From positions 372,001-436,000 of the forward strand of contig CAWJHQ010000001.1 in assembly GCA_963842775.1 (NCBI GenBank): DNA of 64,000 bases, given 5' to 3'. Source of the stretch: R-RK-3 sp963842775 (GTDB taxonomy: Bacteria > Pseudomonadota > Alphaproteobacteria > Rhizobiales > Rhodomicrobiaceae). A program made the position numbers and the translations under genes. Under the pieces are notes generated by a model. That model was not told the DNA's origin. It worked only from the letters and a program-made list of their open reading frames with translations, and did not search any database. Shown here one piece after another: positions 38,954-48,796 of the stretch (its first letter is position 1; each line of letters starts with the position of its first letter).

Positions 38954-39940
38954 ATGGCCAAACCAAGTCGCCTCACGCTGCGGGTGCTCAGCGCCGCGGC
39001 CGCCATGTTCGGCCTTTACACCGCGACCGCCGACGTGCAGGCGGAGCCGCGCCAGGCGCCCAACAGCCGCGTCGCGCTGGATCTCGGGGAGGTTTTTTCG
39101 CCGTCGGACCGGTTCTCCGGCTTCGTGGACGAGAAAACCGGCGCATCCTTCGTCATCGTCGAAATGCCCGCCAGCGCCTACGAGGAAGTGAAGCAAATTG
39201 CCGACCGCGCCGACGCCCTGGCCGCGCAAGGCCTGCGGGATCCGGCGAAAGCCGAGCTGCCGGGCCGCAAGGGCGAATATGTCTATTTCACCGGCAAGCA
39301 AACCTCGCTCGACATCAACTTCGAGAAATTCGTGCTGATCCTGCGTGAGAACGGCGTCACGGCGATGATCACCGCCAATATTCCCGAAGCCGCGCTGAGC
39401 GCCGCCACCTTCACCAAGGCGCAGGTGGAGGAAACGCTCGCCAAGGCCGTGGTGAAGGACGAGACCTCCAAAGGGGCTGAGCTGTTCCGCCTCAGCTATC
39501 TGGGCCCGTTCAAGGAGGCATTCGGCCTGATGGGCACGTCGAAGGGCTACAGCACCTCCGGCACTCCGCCGGCGCCAGGGGACAACCGCGTGGTGAAGGA
39601 GCCGACGATGATCGTCGCGCCATCCACCGACAACCGGCTGGTCGTCGACCCCAAGGTCGCGGCGCAGCGGTCATTTCAATCCTTCGGCGGCCTGAAGGAG
39701 GCCAAGATCGAAAACGAGAAAGCGGTTACCGTTGCCGGTCTCAAGGGGTATCAGATCGTCGGCTCCGCCGTCGAGCCCAGTTCGGACAGCAAGATCGGGA
39801 TTTATCTTCTGATGCTGGCCGGCGAACCGGGCGGCTATTACGCGATCGTCGGCACCAGCCCCATCGCCGACATGCCGAAGATGCTCCCCGAATTCGAGAA
39901 GGTCACCGCGAGCTTCGAGCCGCTGGCAGAGAAGAAATAG
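38954..39940 (+). CDS. Secreted protein of unknown function
   Basis: From ATG 38954 it encodes MAKPSRLTLRVLSAAAAMFG, a signal peptide, then a soluble protein of about 300 residues. An upstream ATG at 38918 is in frame but would bury the signal. There are no Cys, no repeats and no transmembrane segment after the signal. Patterns such as KGEYVYFTGKQ, GLKGYQIVGSAVE and GYYAIVGTSPIADMPKMLPE suggest a periplasmic domain like those that process stress or lipoprotein signals, but I recognise no named family. Confidence 0.75.
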   Translation: MAKPSRLTLRVLSAAAAMFGLYTATADVQAEPRQAPNSRVALDLGEVFSPSDRFSGFVDEKTGASFVIVEMPASAYEEVKQIADRADALAAQGLRDPAKAELPGRKGEYVYFTGKQTSLDINFEKFVLILRENGVTAMITANIPEAALSAATFTKAQVEETLAKAVVKDETSKGAELFRLSYLGPFKEAFGLMGTSKGYSTSGTPPAPGDNRVVKEPTMIVAPSTDNRLVVDPKVAAQRSFQSFGGLKEAKIENEKAVTVAGLKGYQIVGSAVEPSSDSKIGIYLLMLAGEPGGYYAIVGTSPIADMPKMLPEFEKVTASFEPLAEKK

Positions 39941-40022
39941 GCGGCGGAGGAGTGCGATCCGCGCCGGGCCAAGCTTGACAGCGCCAGCCCGGCGCGCCTA
40001 AATCGATGCTTCCGCACAAAAC

Positions 40023-40097
40023 GGACGCGTAGCTCAGCGGCAGAGCACACGCTTCACACGCGTGGGGTCACTGGTTCAATCCCAGTCGCGTCCACCA
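40023..40097 (+). tRNA. tRNA-Val (anticodon CAC)
   Basis: A 75-nt cloverleaf with encoded CCA: acceptor GGACGCG / CGCGTCC, anticodon stem CACGC / GCGTG with loop TTCACAC (anticodon CAC), and T-arm CTGGTTCAATCCCAG. Confidence 0.95.
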
Positions 40098-40181
40098 CTT
40101 CCCAATCCCGATCACCGGGCCATTCGCAGCGCGCCCTCCGCCTCGTCGGCGCGTGTGCGTTGCCGTGTGTATTTGGGAACT

Positions 40182-40285
40182 AGAGCCTCTTTCCGTTCCG
40201 ACTGAATCGGAACGGAGCTCTATCTCTTTTCTGGGTCGCATTTTCGCGACGCAAACCGGTGTCCACTTTACCGGAAAATGCTCCA
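40182..40285. repeat. Interspersed repeat (TTTTCGCGACGCAAACCGG family)
   Basis: TTCCGACTGAATCGGAA, then TCGCATTTTCGCGACGCAAACC and GGAAAATGCTCC. It fills most of the gap between tRNA-Val and the leader-peptide gene; nothing else is recognised in that gap. Confidence 0.78.
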
Positions 40286-40383
40286 GATCCGATGGGGATT
40301 TCAATCAAATGATGGAACTGATCACCGCCCTGTTTTGGCAGCCGGCCGATCAGCGCGGCTGCCCCGGCCATATCTCAACGTCG

Positions 40384-40578
40384 TCAGGCACATTCCCCAA
40401 CCGTCATCCAGCCGTAGTCCCCGACGTCCATGCTCCAACTCATGCACGCCTCGGTAATAGTCACCCGGCCGAAGTAACCCATGTCGATGTTGATTTCCCC
40501 ACCACTCACAGCCTCGATCTCGGCTTCGTTCAGCGTCCGAAGCTCATCTGCTGCTTGTTGCTCGTAAAGCTCTTTCAT
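40384..40578 (-). CDS. Double-glycine-leader peptide (bacteriocin/RiPP-like precursor)
   Basis: A 64-residue peptide behind a strong ribosome site (GAAGGAGTATTGAT). The leader (residues 1-27) is MKELYEQQAADELRTLNEAE then IEAVSGG, matching the GG-type consensus L-x-x-x-E-[IL]-x-x-V-x-GG. The predicted 37-residue core is acidic and aromatic with two Cys (EACMSW and VGECA). A C39-peptidase transporter would normally cleave it, but none is in the window. An antimicrobial or signalling role is inference. Confidence 0.6.
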   Translation of the reverse strand: MKELYEQQAADELRTLNEAEIEAVSGGEINIDMGYFGRVTITEACMSWSMDVGDYGWMTVGECA

Positions 40579-40758
40579 ATCAATACTCCTTCAATCGATA
40601 TCCTTTGAAAATTCCGGATCGGTGTGGCGTCCGCCACGTTCCCACAATGCCTCGGTCACGTGATTGCGGTCAGTTCCCTCGGGAACAAGCTCATTGGAGA
40701 TGGCCGGGCATCGCTCTTGCCGCGTCCACCATTCGAGCGCTGAGCAGGGTGCCGCTGG

Positions 40759-40959
40759 TCATGTCCCGTCATTGCGAAACAGAAGCCGCTCGCGCTCGCA
40801 ATCGATGACGGCGATCCGCCCGATATCGTCGAATACCGCCGCCAGGGATGAATGACTGGCGATGCGGCAGTCCACCCGGTCGGCGCTAGGAAATTCGATC
40901 GTGAACGGGTCTTGCAGGGAATTCTGGGAATTCTGGAACGCACCGAACCATTTCACCAT
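40759..40959 (-). CDS. Small hypothetical protein
   Basis: 66 residues from ATG 40959: MVKWFGAFQNSQNSLQDPFT, then IEFPSADRVDCRIASHSS and DDIGRIAVIDCERERLLF. It overlaps the end of the MoxR-like frame by seven bases. No family recognised; codon pattern and composition are ordinary. It lies between the truncated ATPase and the leader peptide on the same strand. Confidence 0.4.
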   Translation of the reverse strand: MVKWFGAFQNSQNSLQDPFTIEFPSADRVDCRIASHSSLAAVFDDIGRIAVIDCERERLLFRNDGT

Positions 40960-41600
40960 TTTGGCAGCCTTCTCACGGCTCGTCGAAGGCACGCTGGCTG
41001 TCCTGGCGCCGTCTCCGCTTTGATCCCGGCCTCGAGCAGCGCGTCGAGCGCATGATCGCTCACCGGCTCGATGAAATGCGTCAGCAGGAACCGGTCGGCG
41101 AAGGCTTGCAGGGCGCTGTCGTCCGGCAGGCGGTTGGAGGCCGCGATGCAGCAGCGTAAGGGAACCTGGGCATGGAAATGACCGCGCCGGTATTGCCGTT
41201 CGTTGAGGAGGCCGAGCAGGGTGTTGAGGATTGCGGTCGAGCCGAGAAATATCTCGTCGAGAAAGGCGATATCGGCTTCGGGGAGCATTCCCGATACGTC
41301 AGGCCGGAGCTGTCCGTCGCGCAAGGCGTTGATGTCGAGAGGTCCGAAGATTTCGGCCGGCTCGGTAAAGCGCCCGATCAGATATTCGAAATAGCTGCCG
41401 CCCACATTTTTCGCCGCCTGGCGCGCCGCCGCCGACTTGCCGACGCCCGGCGGGCCGATCAGCAGCACGTGCTCCTGGGCGATCAGGCCAAGAAAAATAA
41501 GCTCCAGCAGTCCCTTGCGCTCGACGAGAACAGCCTCACCGCGCGAGATGTGCGACCGCAGGCTGCCGATGACGCCCTGCGCTTTTTGATCCATGACCAT
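40953..41600 (-). CDS. MoxR-family AAA+ ATPase, C-terminally truncated
   Basis: AAA+ chaperone-type ATPase. ATG 41600 (MVMDQKAQGVIGSLRSHI), Walker A LIGPPGVGKSAAARQ, Walker B ADIAFLDEIFLGSTAILN, sensor region CCIAASNRLPDD and arginine-finger region FADRFLLTHFIEP. It stops at about 215 residues, shortly after the large AAA subdomain. Family members run to 300-500 residues with a helical lid and often a VWA-protein partner next door; both are missing. It may be a remnant or be cut by an unseen frameshift. Confidence 0.75.
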   Translation of the reverse strand: MVMDQKAQGVIGSLRSHISRGEAVLVERKGLLELIFLGLIAQEHVLLIGPPGVGKSAAARQAAKNVGGSYFEYLIGRFTEPAEIFGPLDINALRDGQLRPDVSGMLPEADIAFLDEIFLGSTAILNTLLGLLNERQYRRGHFHAQVPLRCCIAASNRLPDDSALQAFADRFLLTHFIEPVSDHALDALLEAGIKAETAPGQPACLRRAVRRLPKW

Positions 41601-41782
41601 GCTTACGCCAAACCCTCGCCCGTTGCATGCCTCTGACGGCAATGCCCGTGGCTCTTTTAGCAGGTCGCCACGCCGGCAGAAACGGTTACGAACGGTGGGT
41701 TCGGAGGGCGGAATACGGTCGCCGCGGTGCAGGCCTTCCCGGCGAGCATGGCCTCGGCGAACGCAGATCAGAGGATCGCAGC

Positions 41783-42547
41783 TTAGCCATTCACAGCGGA
41801 TGGCTGCGCTTCCGTCCCGGTGGGCACGATCTCCCGGACCCACATATCCAGTCTGCCGGCCACGCTTTGCCAGCCTTCATCAAGCATCAGGTCGTGGCCC
41901 ATGCCGGAAAAAATCTCCGCCTCCGTCCCATAGGCGCGTGCCGTGTCCTGCACCTCGCGAACGGTGAAGATCGTGTCCCGCTCGGCGCCGAGGACGAGGA
42001 TCGGGACTTTGATCCGCTTGGGTTGTGGCAGCACAATCATCGTGTCGATGAAGGCCAGGTAGGATTCGTCCTGGAGATTTGCGAAACAGTGATCGACGAT
42101 CTTCTGCGGCGTATCGGGCGTGAAATACAGCTCGCGCACCAGCTTGGGACTGCTGACGAACGGTTTCAGGCGGAGAAGGAGGTTCGATTTCAGCAACGCG
42201 ATCGGATGCTGGAGTGCTTGGCGCGCAACGGCTTTGATCGTTCCGCCCGGCGGCGGCGACGCCATCAAAACCGCTCCCGGGGCACGATTTTGCTCCAGAT
42301 ATTTCTGCACGACCAATCCTCCCAGGGAATGGCCGACAAGGATGGGCGGCTCGGGAAACTCCGCCACAGCGCGCCGCACGTCGTCGACATAATGATGGAC
42401 GCGATGCCAGATGCGGCCGGGCGGCCGGTCGTGGCCACGGAGCCGCACGGCGCGAACGCTGTGGCCGCGCTCGGTCAAAAATCGAACGAAATTGTCCCAG
42501 CACCAAGGGCCATGCCATGCGCCGTGGACGAGAAGAATGCCGGTCAT
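41783..42547 (-). CDS. Alpha/beta hydrolase
   Basis: A 254-residue cytoplasmic hydrolase. Oxyanion strand ILLVHGAWHGPWCWDNF, nucleophile elbow LVGHSLGGLVV, acid Asp in VLGAERDTIFT, and catalytic His in SGMGHDLMLDEGW. ATG 42547 is preceded by GGGAGC. The HGAWHGPWCW start is common in esterase-like members; the substrate is unknown. Confidence 0.88.
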   Translation of the reverse strand: MTGILLVHGAWHGPWCWDNFVRFLTERGHSVRAVRLRGHDRPPGRIWHRVHHYVDDVRRAVAEFPEPPILVGHSLGGLVVQKYLEQNRAPGAVLMASPPPGGTIKAVARQALQHPIALLKSNLLLRLKPFVSSPKLVRELYFTPDTPQKIVDHCFANLQDESYLAFIDTMIVLPQPKRIKVPILVLGAERDTIFTVREVQDTARAYGTEAEIFSGMGHDLMLDEGWQSVAGRLDMWVREIVPTGTEAQPSAVNG

Positions 42548-42887
42548 GCTGATGCTCCCATGTGGGCGCGCGCGAGCATGAAGAATGAACCCATGCGGCG
42601 TAGCCTGTCGATGGCTTTTGCCCCCTGCCACCCCGTGCTGGTTCGACACCTCACATCGCTGCGGTCAAGGCGGAAGTGTTCCTCAATTACGCCGGTTCGT
42701 CATGGGGCGTGTGTCCCAAGCCGCCGAGGAGATTGGCGGGGCCTTGCTCCGAAAACGGGACATATGTCCCAGCTACGGTTGCAGTTCATGCCAGTTTCGC
42801 GGCCCGCGTTAACCCTCGTCATGCGCGACACGAGCCCCCATTTGTTATGAGCAGGCATCGGTGATTTCCAGCATAAGGAGTATGTCG
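42548..42887. other. Intergenic region, nothing recognised
   Basis: A 340-bp gap between the divergent hydrolase and DUF3175 genes. Short overlapping frames only; AAGGAG at its right end belongs to the DUF3175 gene. Confidence 0.4.
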
Positions 42888-43190
42888 ATGGCCAGGAGCA
42901 AGACGCAGCAGACGCACAAATGGTCGGGAGAGGTGACCGAAAACAGTGACGCTCTCGATCTCGAACAGGACGTCTTCAAGAGCGACGATCCCGACGAAAT
43001 CGCGCGCTCGCTGAAGCGCTCGGCGGAGCACAGCGAAAGGCGTAAATCCGCGCCGTTCCGGTCGGCCATGTCGATGCTGACCTTTTACATCAACAGGGCC
43101 GGGAAAAACCTGCCCGCCGCACGGCGCAAGACGCTTGAGGCGGCGAAAGGCGCTCTGAGGCGTGTTTTCGGCCGAAAGGAGATATCCTGA
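42888..43190 (+). CDS. DUF3175 family protein
   Basis: A 100-residue basic protein: KWSGEVTENSDALDLEQDVF, then DDPDEIARSLKRSAEHS and SAMSMLTFYINRAGKNL. This matches the DUF3175 pattern. ATG 42888 is chosen for AAGGAG seven bases upstream; ATG 42882 is in frame. Function unknown; the composition suggests nucleic-acid association. Confidence 0.8.
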   Translation: MARSKTQQTHKWSGEVTENSDALDLEQDVFKSDDPDEIARSLKRSAEHSERRKSAPFRSAMSMLTFYINRAGKNLPAARRKTLEAAKGALRRVFGRKEIS

Positions 43191-43269
43191 TTTCGGCAAC
43201 CGTTCGAGGCCTGACTTGATGATCGCGAGCGGGTAAACTCCCGCCTCCCGGGACAATGGAGCAGCATCA

Positions 43270-43944
43270 ATGACGGATAAGGAATGGGCCGATGTGGACC
43301 GCTATCTGGCCGACAGTCTTCTTCCGAGAGACGACGGCCTCGATGCGGCGCTGGCCGCGAACGCCGCGGCGGGATTGCCCGCCATCGACGTTTCGCCGCT
43401 GCAAGGCCGGCTGCTCTATCTGCTCGCACGCATGATCGGCGCCCGCCGCATCCTGGAGATCGGCACGCTCGGCGGCTACAGCACCATCTGCCTCGCGAGG
43501 GCTGTCGGTGAAGGCGGACGTGTCGTAACGCTGGAAGCCGAGCCGGAGCATGCGGAGGTGGCGCGCAGGAATATCGCGCGGGCCGGTTTGGCCGATGTGG
43601 TCGATCTGCGCCTCGGCTTCGCGCTCGATATCCTGCCGACACTCGCCGGGGAAGGGGCGTTCGACCTGATCTTCATCGACGCCGACAAGCCGTCCATGCC
43701 CGACTATTTGACATGGGCGCTCCGGCTGTCCCGCGTCGGTGCGCTGATCATCGGCGACAATGTGGTCCGCGACGGCGAGGTCGCCGACAAGCGCAGCCGC
43801 GATCCCAGCGTGCAGGGGGTTCAGCGCTACCTGAAAATGATCGGCGAGAATCCGCGATTAAACGGAACGGCGCTGCAGATCGTCGGCGGCAAAGGCTGGG
43901 ACGGGCTCGCCATCGCCCTGGTCGAAGCCGGCGAGTTCGGTTGA
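43270..43944 (+). CDS. SAM-dependent O-methyltransferase (family 3)
   Basis: 224 residues. SAM motif ILEIGTLGGYSTICLAR, acidic loop VVTLEAEPEHAEVARRNI, and metal-binding region LIFIDADKPSMPDYL with IIGDNVVRDGEV. This is the catechol/caffeoyl-CoA O-methyltransferase-like branch, which uses a divalent metal. Substrate unknown. Convergent with the desaturase gene. Confidence 0.88.
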   Translation: MTDKEWADVDRYLADSLLPRDDGLDAALAANAAAGLPAIDVSPLQGRLLYLLARMIGARRILEIGTLGGYSTICLARAVGEGGRVVTLEAEPEHAEVARRNIARAGLADVVDLRLGFALDILPTLAGEGAFDLIFIDADKPSMPDYLTWALRLSRVGALIIGDNVVRDGEVADKRSRDPSVQGVQRYLKMIGENPRLNGTALQIVGGKGWDGLAIALVEAGEFG

Positions 43945-43961
43945 GCCGCCCCGCCCCGAAA

Positions 43962-45048
43962 TCAGAGCTGGGACCGGCACAATTCCTTGAACGAGATCAG
44001 CCGGCGGTGGGTTTCGTCCCAAAGCGTAAGGCGGACGCAGCCGAAGCTCTCAAGCAGCGTCAGGCGGCCGACGCCCTTGAGCTCGGGATAGTCGCGGAGC
44101 ACCTGCGGCAGGCGGTAATAGGGTATCCGGCTGCAAAGGTGATGCACATGATGGACGCCGATATTGGCCGTGAACCACTGAAGAATGCCCGGCAGGTCGT
44201 AATATGAGCTGCCGTGCAGGGCGGCTTCGTGCAAGGACCAGCCGGGAGGCACGGTCCAGAACGTATCTTCGAACTGATGCTGGACGTAGAAAAGCCAGAA
44301 CTCCGATCGAGGCGGCGAGCATCACGATCGGCAAATGCACCAGCAGGAAGGGCTTGACGCCGACCAGCCACATCGTCCCGACGATGATCAGCGCGATCGC
44401 GGCATTGGTGGCCATGGCGCTCAACCAGGGCTGCCATCCCTTGGTCATCAATCCGATCGGCAGGCGCTGCTGCAGGATGAACAGATAGGCGGGACCGATT
44501 ACGAACAAGACGATCGGATGCCGGTATACCCGGTAGCGAAGCTGGCCCCAGCGGGACAGGCTGAGATATTCGCGCACGGTCAGCGTCGTGATGTCGCCGA
44601 TGCCGCGTTCATCCAGATTGCCCGAGCTCGCGTGGTGAAGAGCGTGGCTCCGGCGCCAGTAACCGTAAGGGGTGAAGGTCAGCGGGCCGAGAACGCGGCC
44701 GACCCAGTCATTGGTCAGGCGGTGGCGGAAGAATGAGCCATGGCCGCAATCGTGCTGGATCATGAAAAGGCGGACGAGAAAACCGGCCGCCGGCACCGCG
44801 ATGATCAGGCTGAGCCAATAGCCGACATCGAGCGCCACCCAGGCCAGCGCCCAGAGCAGCAGGAACGGAACGGCGGTGATGATCAGTTCGAGTATGCTTC
44901 GAGCATGGTTGGGCTCTCGATATCCGCGCAGAATTGTTGCCCAGTCGCGCGCAGTCACAGTCCGTTCAAGGACACCAGCAGTTTCCAAGATCAGCTCCAC
45001 TCGGTTTGCCCGCTCGCTGTTGCAGCGGCGAACCCGATCAGTCCGCAA
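43962..45048 (-). CDS. Membrane fatty acid desaturase, one frameshift
   Basis: Di-iron integral membrane desaturase. The histidine boxes are HDCGHGS, HALHHASS and HHVHHL, with paired transmembrane stretches (FLLLWALAWVALDVGYWL). A +1 shift near 44300 breaks the chain; in the second frame WLFYVQHQFEDTFW leads into PPGWSLHEAALHGSSYYDLP. Corrected length about 360 residues. The N-terminal start is uncertain because no good ribosome site is seen near 45048; the domain proper begins around ARDWATILRGY. Regiospecificity unknown. Confidence 0.87.
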
Positions 45049-45180
45049 GGCGTAGGATCGCCCGCTCTAAGCACATGGCGCTCACCAACATTCTAGCACG
45101 TGAATCGGCACGAGCCTATCATTGCGCGATGAAGATCGGGTAAGTGCTAATGCGGAAAGGCGCGGCAGGCCGGCTGCAGT

Positions 45181-46303
45181 CTACACGATTTCCACCCACC
45201 CGCCATGCTCATGTGAGCGCGCGGCCGCATGCACGATGCGCTCGATGCCGAGCCCGGCGTCGAAGCCGATCAGATGCGCGGGCTCGCCCGCGATGGCGCG
45301 GATGAGTTCGCGGCACTCGATGATCTTCAGCTCGTTGAAGCCGAGGCCGTGGCCGGGTGCGGGGATGAACTTGTCGTAGGGCGGATGAGCAGGGCCGGCG
45401 AGAATGGTGCGGAAACCTTGGGCGTAGCCCGGACCATCGGCGGAGTAGACCTGTACCTCGTTCAGGCGTTCCTGGTCGTAAACGATCGTGCCCCGCGTGC
45501 CGAAAATCTGGATGAAGATGCGGCCCTTGCGGCCCCAGGCGGATCGATTGAGGAGGATCGCGCCGCCGACGCCGTCGTCGAAGCGCAGCAGCAGCGATGC
45601 GACATCATGGGTCTCGACCTCGCGGGCGCTGCCATCGCCGGTCAGGCGGTCGGGATAGGGTTTCGTCATCAGCGCGGCAACGGAGCGCGGCTCGAAGCCC
45701 AATATTTTCAGCAGCGAGAAGGCATGCACGCCGAAATCGTCGAGCGCGCCATAGCCGGACGAGCTTGCATGCTTCCAGTCGAAAGGAGCGGCGCCATCGG
45801 CCATGAAATCTTCGTCCATCTCGACGCGCAGATGCGTCACCCGCCCGACCGCATCTTCGCCGATCAGCCGCGCGACGAGCCGGATCATCGGGTTCTGGAT
45901 GTAGTTGTAGCCGAGCGCCGCCACCCTGCCGCTGGCGCGCGCCGCCTCGGTCATTTTCTCGGCATCGGCAAAGGCCGGCGCCATCGGCTTTTCGCACCAG
46001 ATGTGCTTGCCCGCCTCAAGCGCGGCGATCGCCATCTCCGGGTGGAACTGGTTGGGCGTGGTGATGGAGACAACATCGATGTCGGACGCGGAAACGGCAG
46101 TCGCGCCAGTCGTCCGATGAGCGGGTGAAACCGAATTCAGCCGCGCGGCGCCCGGCGAGGTCGGCGTTCACATCGCAGAGCAGCGCCAGCTCGGGGCGCG
46201 GCACGTCACCGAACACCGGCGCGACCGCGTTCCACGCAAGCGCATGGCATTTGCCCATGAAGCCGGTGCCGATCAGAGCGACGCGCAAGGGTTTTTCCGT
46301 CAT
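45181..46303 (-). CDS. Gfo/Idh/MocA family oxidoreductase, one frameshift
   Basis: NAD(P)-dependent sugar or cyclitol dehydrogenase. ATG 46303: MTEKPLRVALIGTGFMGKCH (Rossmann motif). A +1 break near 46100 precedes MAIAALEAGKHIWCEKPMAP, which has the EKP catalytic Lys. The C-terminal domain has the DFGVHAFSLL block. About 374 residues when corrected. It is the last gene of the minus-strand arm of the inositol locus, so an inositol-isomer or related sugar substrate is plausible. Confidence 0.87.
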
Positions 46304-46351
46304 CTCACATCGAGTCCTTGTAACGCTGACGCGGAATGCGCCGCCCGGCAG

Positions 46352-46505
46352 GATTGCTCCCTCTCCCATGGCGAATGCTTGTCGTTCGCCATAAAGGCTC
46401 ACGAGTGGGAGAGGGCTGGGGTGAGGGATGCGGACTCACGGTGAAGCATAATCCCCTCACCCGGCGCGTCGCGCCGACCTCTCCCCATGGGAGAGGTGAG
46501 TCATT
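46352..46505. repeat. CTCTCCC/GGGAGAG palindromic intergenic repeat
   Basis: Contains CTCCCTCTCCCATGGCGAA, GTGGGAGAGGGCTGGGGTGA, CCCCTCACCCGGCG and CCTCTCCCCATGGGAGAGG. It shares the interior of the MITE-like elements but I see no ATACYAAG termini. It fills the gap between two minus-strand genes. Confidence 0.75.
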
Positions 46506-46551
46506 CCTTGCATCCAGAGGCGAGCAAGGCGGCCGAAGCTTTTCCATCGTC

Positions 46552-47336
46552 CTACACCGTGCCGCCGAGCGCGTCCGAGAGGGTCTGCAATTCCTTGCCG
46601 CCCGCCATCAGGTTCTGCAGCGAGTCGATGCTGATCTCGCCCTTGGCGTAGGTGCCCAGCGTGCGGCCCCGGTCGAGCACGGTGAAGGCGTCGCCCACCG
46701 CATAGGCGTGGCGCACATTATGGGTGATGAAGATCACGCCGAGGCCCTTCCGGCGCACCTGATCGACATATTTCAGCACCATCGAGGTCTGCGCGACGCC
46801 GAGCGCCGAGGTCGGCTCGTCGAGGATCAGCACCTTGGCGCCGAAATAGACCGCGCGCGCGATGGCCACGCATTGGCGCTCGCCGCCCGACAGCGTGCCG
46901 ACCGCCTGGCTCGGATCGCGAATGTCGATGCCGATGCGGCGCATCTCCTCGCGCGCCACCGCGTTGCAATGTTTGAAGTCGATGGAACGGAACGGCCCGA
47001 AGCCGCGCGCCGGCTCGCGGCCCATGAAGAAATTCCGTGTGATCGACATCAGCGGGATCATCGCCAGATCCTGATAGACGGTGGCGATGCCGCTATCCAG
47101 CGCCTGGCGGGGGTTGCTGAAAGCGATCGGCTGGCCATCGAGCAGGAAATCGCCCGAGCTCGGCTTGATGCACGCCGGCGAGCGTCTTGATCAGCGTCGA
47201 TTTGCCCGCGCCATTGTCGCCCAGCAGGCACATCACCTCGCCGCGCGCGGACTTTCATCGACACGCCGGACAGCGCGATGACGGGGCCGAAATGCTTGAC
47301 GAGGTCGCGCACCTCGATGAGGGGAGTGTCGGTCAT
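46552..47336 (-). CDS. Sugar ABC transporter ATP-binding protein, two frameshifts
   Basis: Energises import of a carbohydrate, probably inositol. ATG 47336 (MTDTPLIEVRDLVKHFGPVI) overlaps the permease stop as ATGA. +1 breaks near 47251 and 47169 flank Walker A, which reads LLGDNGAGKSTLIKTLAG in the middle frame. After the second break come SGDFLLDGQPIAFSNPRQAL, signature VGTLSGGERQCVAIARA and Walker B VLILDEPTSAL. About 261 residues, so a single-ATPase subunit like FrcA rather than the double RbsA type. Confidence 0.9.
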
Positions 47337-48461
47337 CGCTCGCCCGTCACTTTCTTGCGGATGAAATTGTTGAACAGCACCGCGAGCAGCAGCATGCCGC
47401 CGAGGAACACCTTGAACCAGTCGCTGTCGATGCGGGTGTAGCCGAGGCCGATCGAGACGATGCCGAAGATGATCGCGCCGAAAAACGCGCCGATCGCCGA
47501 GCCATAGCCGCCCGTCAGCAGGCAGCCGCCGATGACCGCCGCGATGATCGCCTCGAACTCCTTCTGGTCGCCGCGCAGGGCGTCGGTCGAGCCGGTGTTC
47601 ATCACCTGGATGACGGCGACGAGCGTCGCGGCGCAGGCGGTGGTGACGAACAGGCCGGTCTTGACGAGGCTGACCGGCACGCCGGAATTGCGGGCCGCAT
47701 TCTGATCGCCGCCCGCGGCGAAGATCCAGTTGCCGGTGCGCGTCTTCAGGAGAATCCAGGTTGCGAGCAGTGCAAAGCCGACGAACCACAGGATGGAAAC
47801 CGGCATGCCCTGGACGGTCGGCAGGCCGGAGGGGAAGCGTCCGATCAGGCCCTGCTCGGCGAGCCATTTGAAGGTGCCGGGAAAGGCGACGCCCTGGAAC
47901 AGGCCGACAAGCGAGCGATCCGCTTGCCGCCTCGGCGATGCCGCGCAACTGCGTGGAGCCGCCGGTCGCGGCTTTCAGGCCGACCAGCGACACGCCGCGC
48001 AGGATGAACAGGAAGGCGAGCGTGACGATGAAGGAGGGCAGCTTGGTGCGGATGACGGTCTGGCCGCTGATGATCCCCATCATCGCCGCGACCGCGAAGG
48101 TCGTCGCGAGGGCGAGTTCGAACGGCCATTGCAGCACCACGAGGCAGACGCCGAGCACCAGGCCGGAAAAGGCGAGCATCGAGCCGATCGAGAGATCGAA
48201 CTCGCCGCCGATCATGAGAAGCGCCGCCGCGATGGCGAGAATGCCGAGCTCGGATGCCGGCGCGAGCACGGTCATCATGCCGGCCAGGGTGAACATCGAG
48301 CTGTCGGCGCGCCAGATGAAGAAGAGTATGACCGCGATGAGCCCGGCTATGGCGCCGAGTTCGGGCCGCCGCATCGCCTGCGCAAGAAGGCTGGACTTTT
48401 TCAGGCGCGTTTCGGCGGTGCGCTCAAGGCTGGGCGTTGCAACATCGCTGGCCTCGGACAT
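47333..48461 (-). CDS. Sugar ABC transporter permease, one frameshift
   Basis: Inner-membrane permease of the ribose/xylose/fructose (RbsC-like) family. The N-terminal half has several membrane helices (LGAIAGLIAVILFFIWRA, LGILAIAAALLMIGGEFDLS). The family motif GGEFDLSIGSMLAFSGLV is present. A +1 shift near 47922 moves the rest to another frame, where AAVIGGCLLTGGYGSAIGA and the terminal helices are read. About 376 residues when corrected. Lies between the binding protein and the ATPase. Confidence 0.9.
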
Positions 48462-48569
48462 GGGATTTCCTCCAAACGCCGGAGTTGTCGCTTCTCAGCT
48501 TACCTAGATCACGATGATTTTGGATTGGATCAATCCAAAATCATGAACAGTGATCGATTCCAATAGTTT

Positions 48570-48622
48570 AGAGCGGGATGACGAGCGGAAAACCGGTAAC
48601 CACTTTTCCTCATCCCGCTCTA
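48570..48622. repeat. Short palindromic repeat (TAGAGCGGGAT family, deleted form)
   Basis: TAGAGCGGGATGACGAGC, GGAAAACCGGTAACCACTTT, CCTCATCCCGCTCTAA: the two ends of the longer family joined with the centre missing. Confidence 0.75.
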
Positions 48623-48631
48623 ACCCGCCGC

Positions 48632-48778
48632 CTGCCGAGGGCTCCACCCTCACCCGCCGCTTCGCGGCGCCCTCTCCCGTCAAGGGAGAGGGCTTAGGCA
48701 GAAGGCGTTTCGGCCACCTTGCCCTCTCCCCTTGCGGGAGAGGGCTCCCGCCGCGAGGCGGGTGGGTGAGGGGGCTTT
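48632..48778. repeat. CTCTCCC/GGGAGAG palindromic intergenic repeat
   Basis: CCCTCACCCGCCGCTTCGCG, CCCTCTCCCGTCAAGGGAGA and CCCTCTCCCCTTGCGGGAGA, ending GGGTGGGTGAGGGGGCTTTT. The last arm, read on the minus strand, follows the ABC binding-protein gene. Confidence 0.75.
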
Positions 48779-48796
48779 TCGATAGAAGATCCGGGC

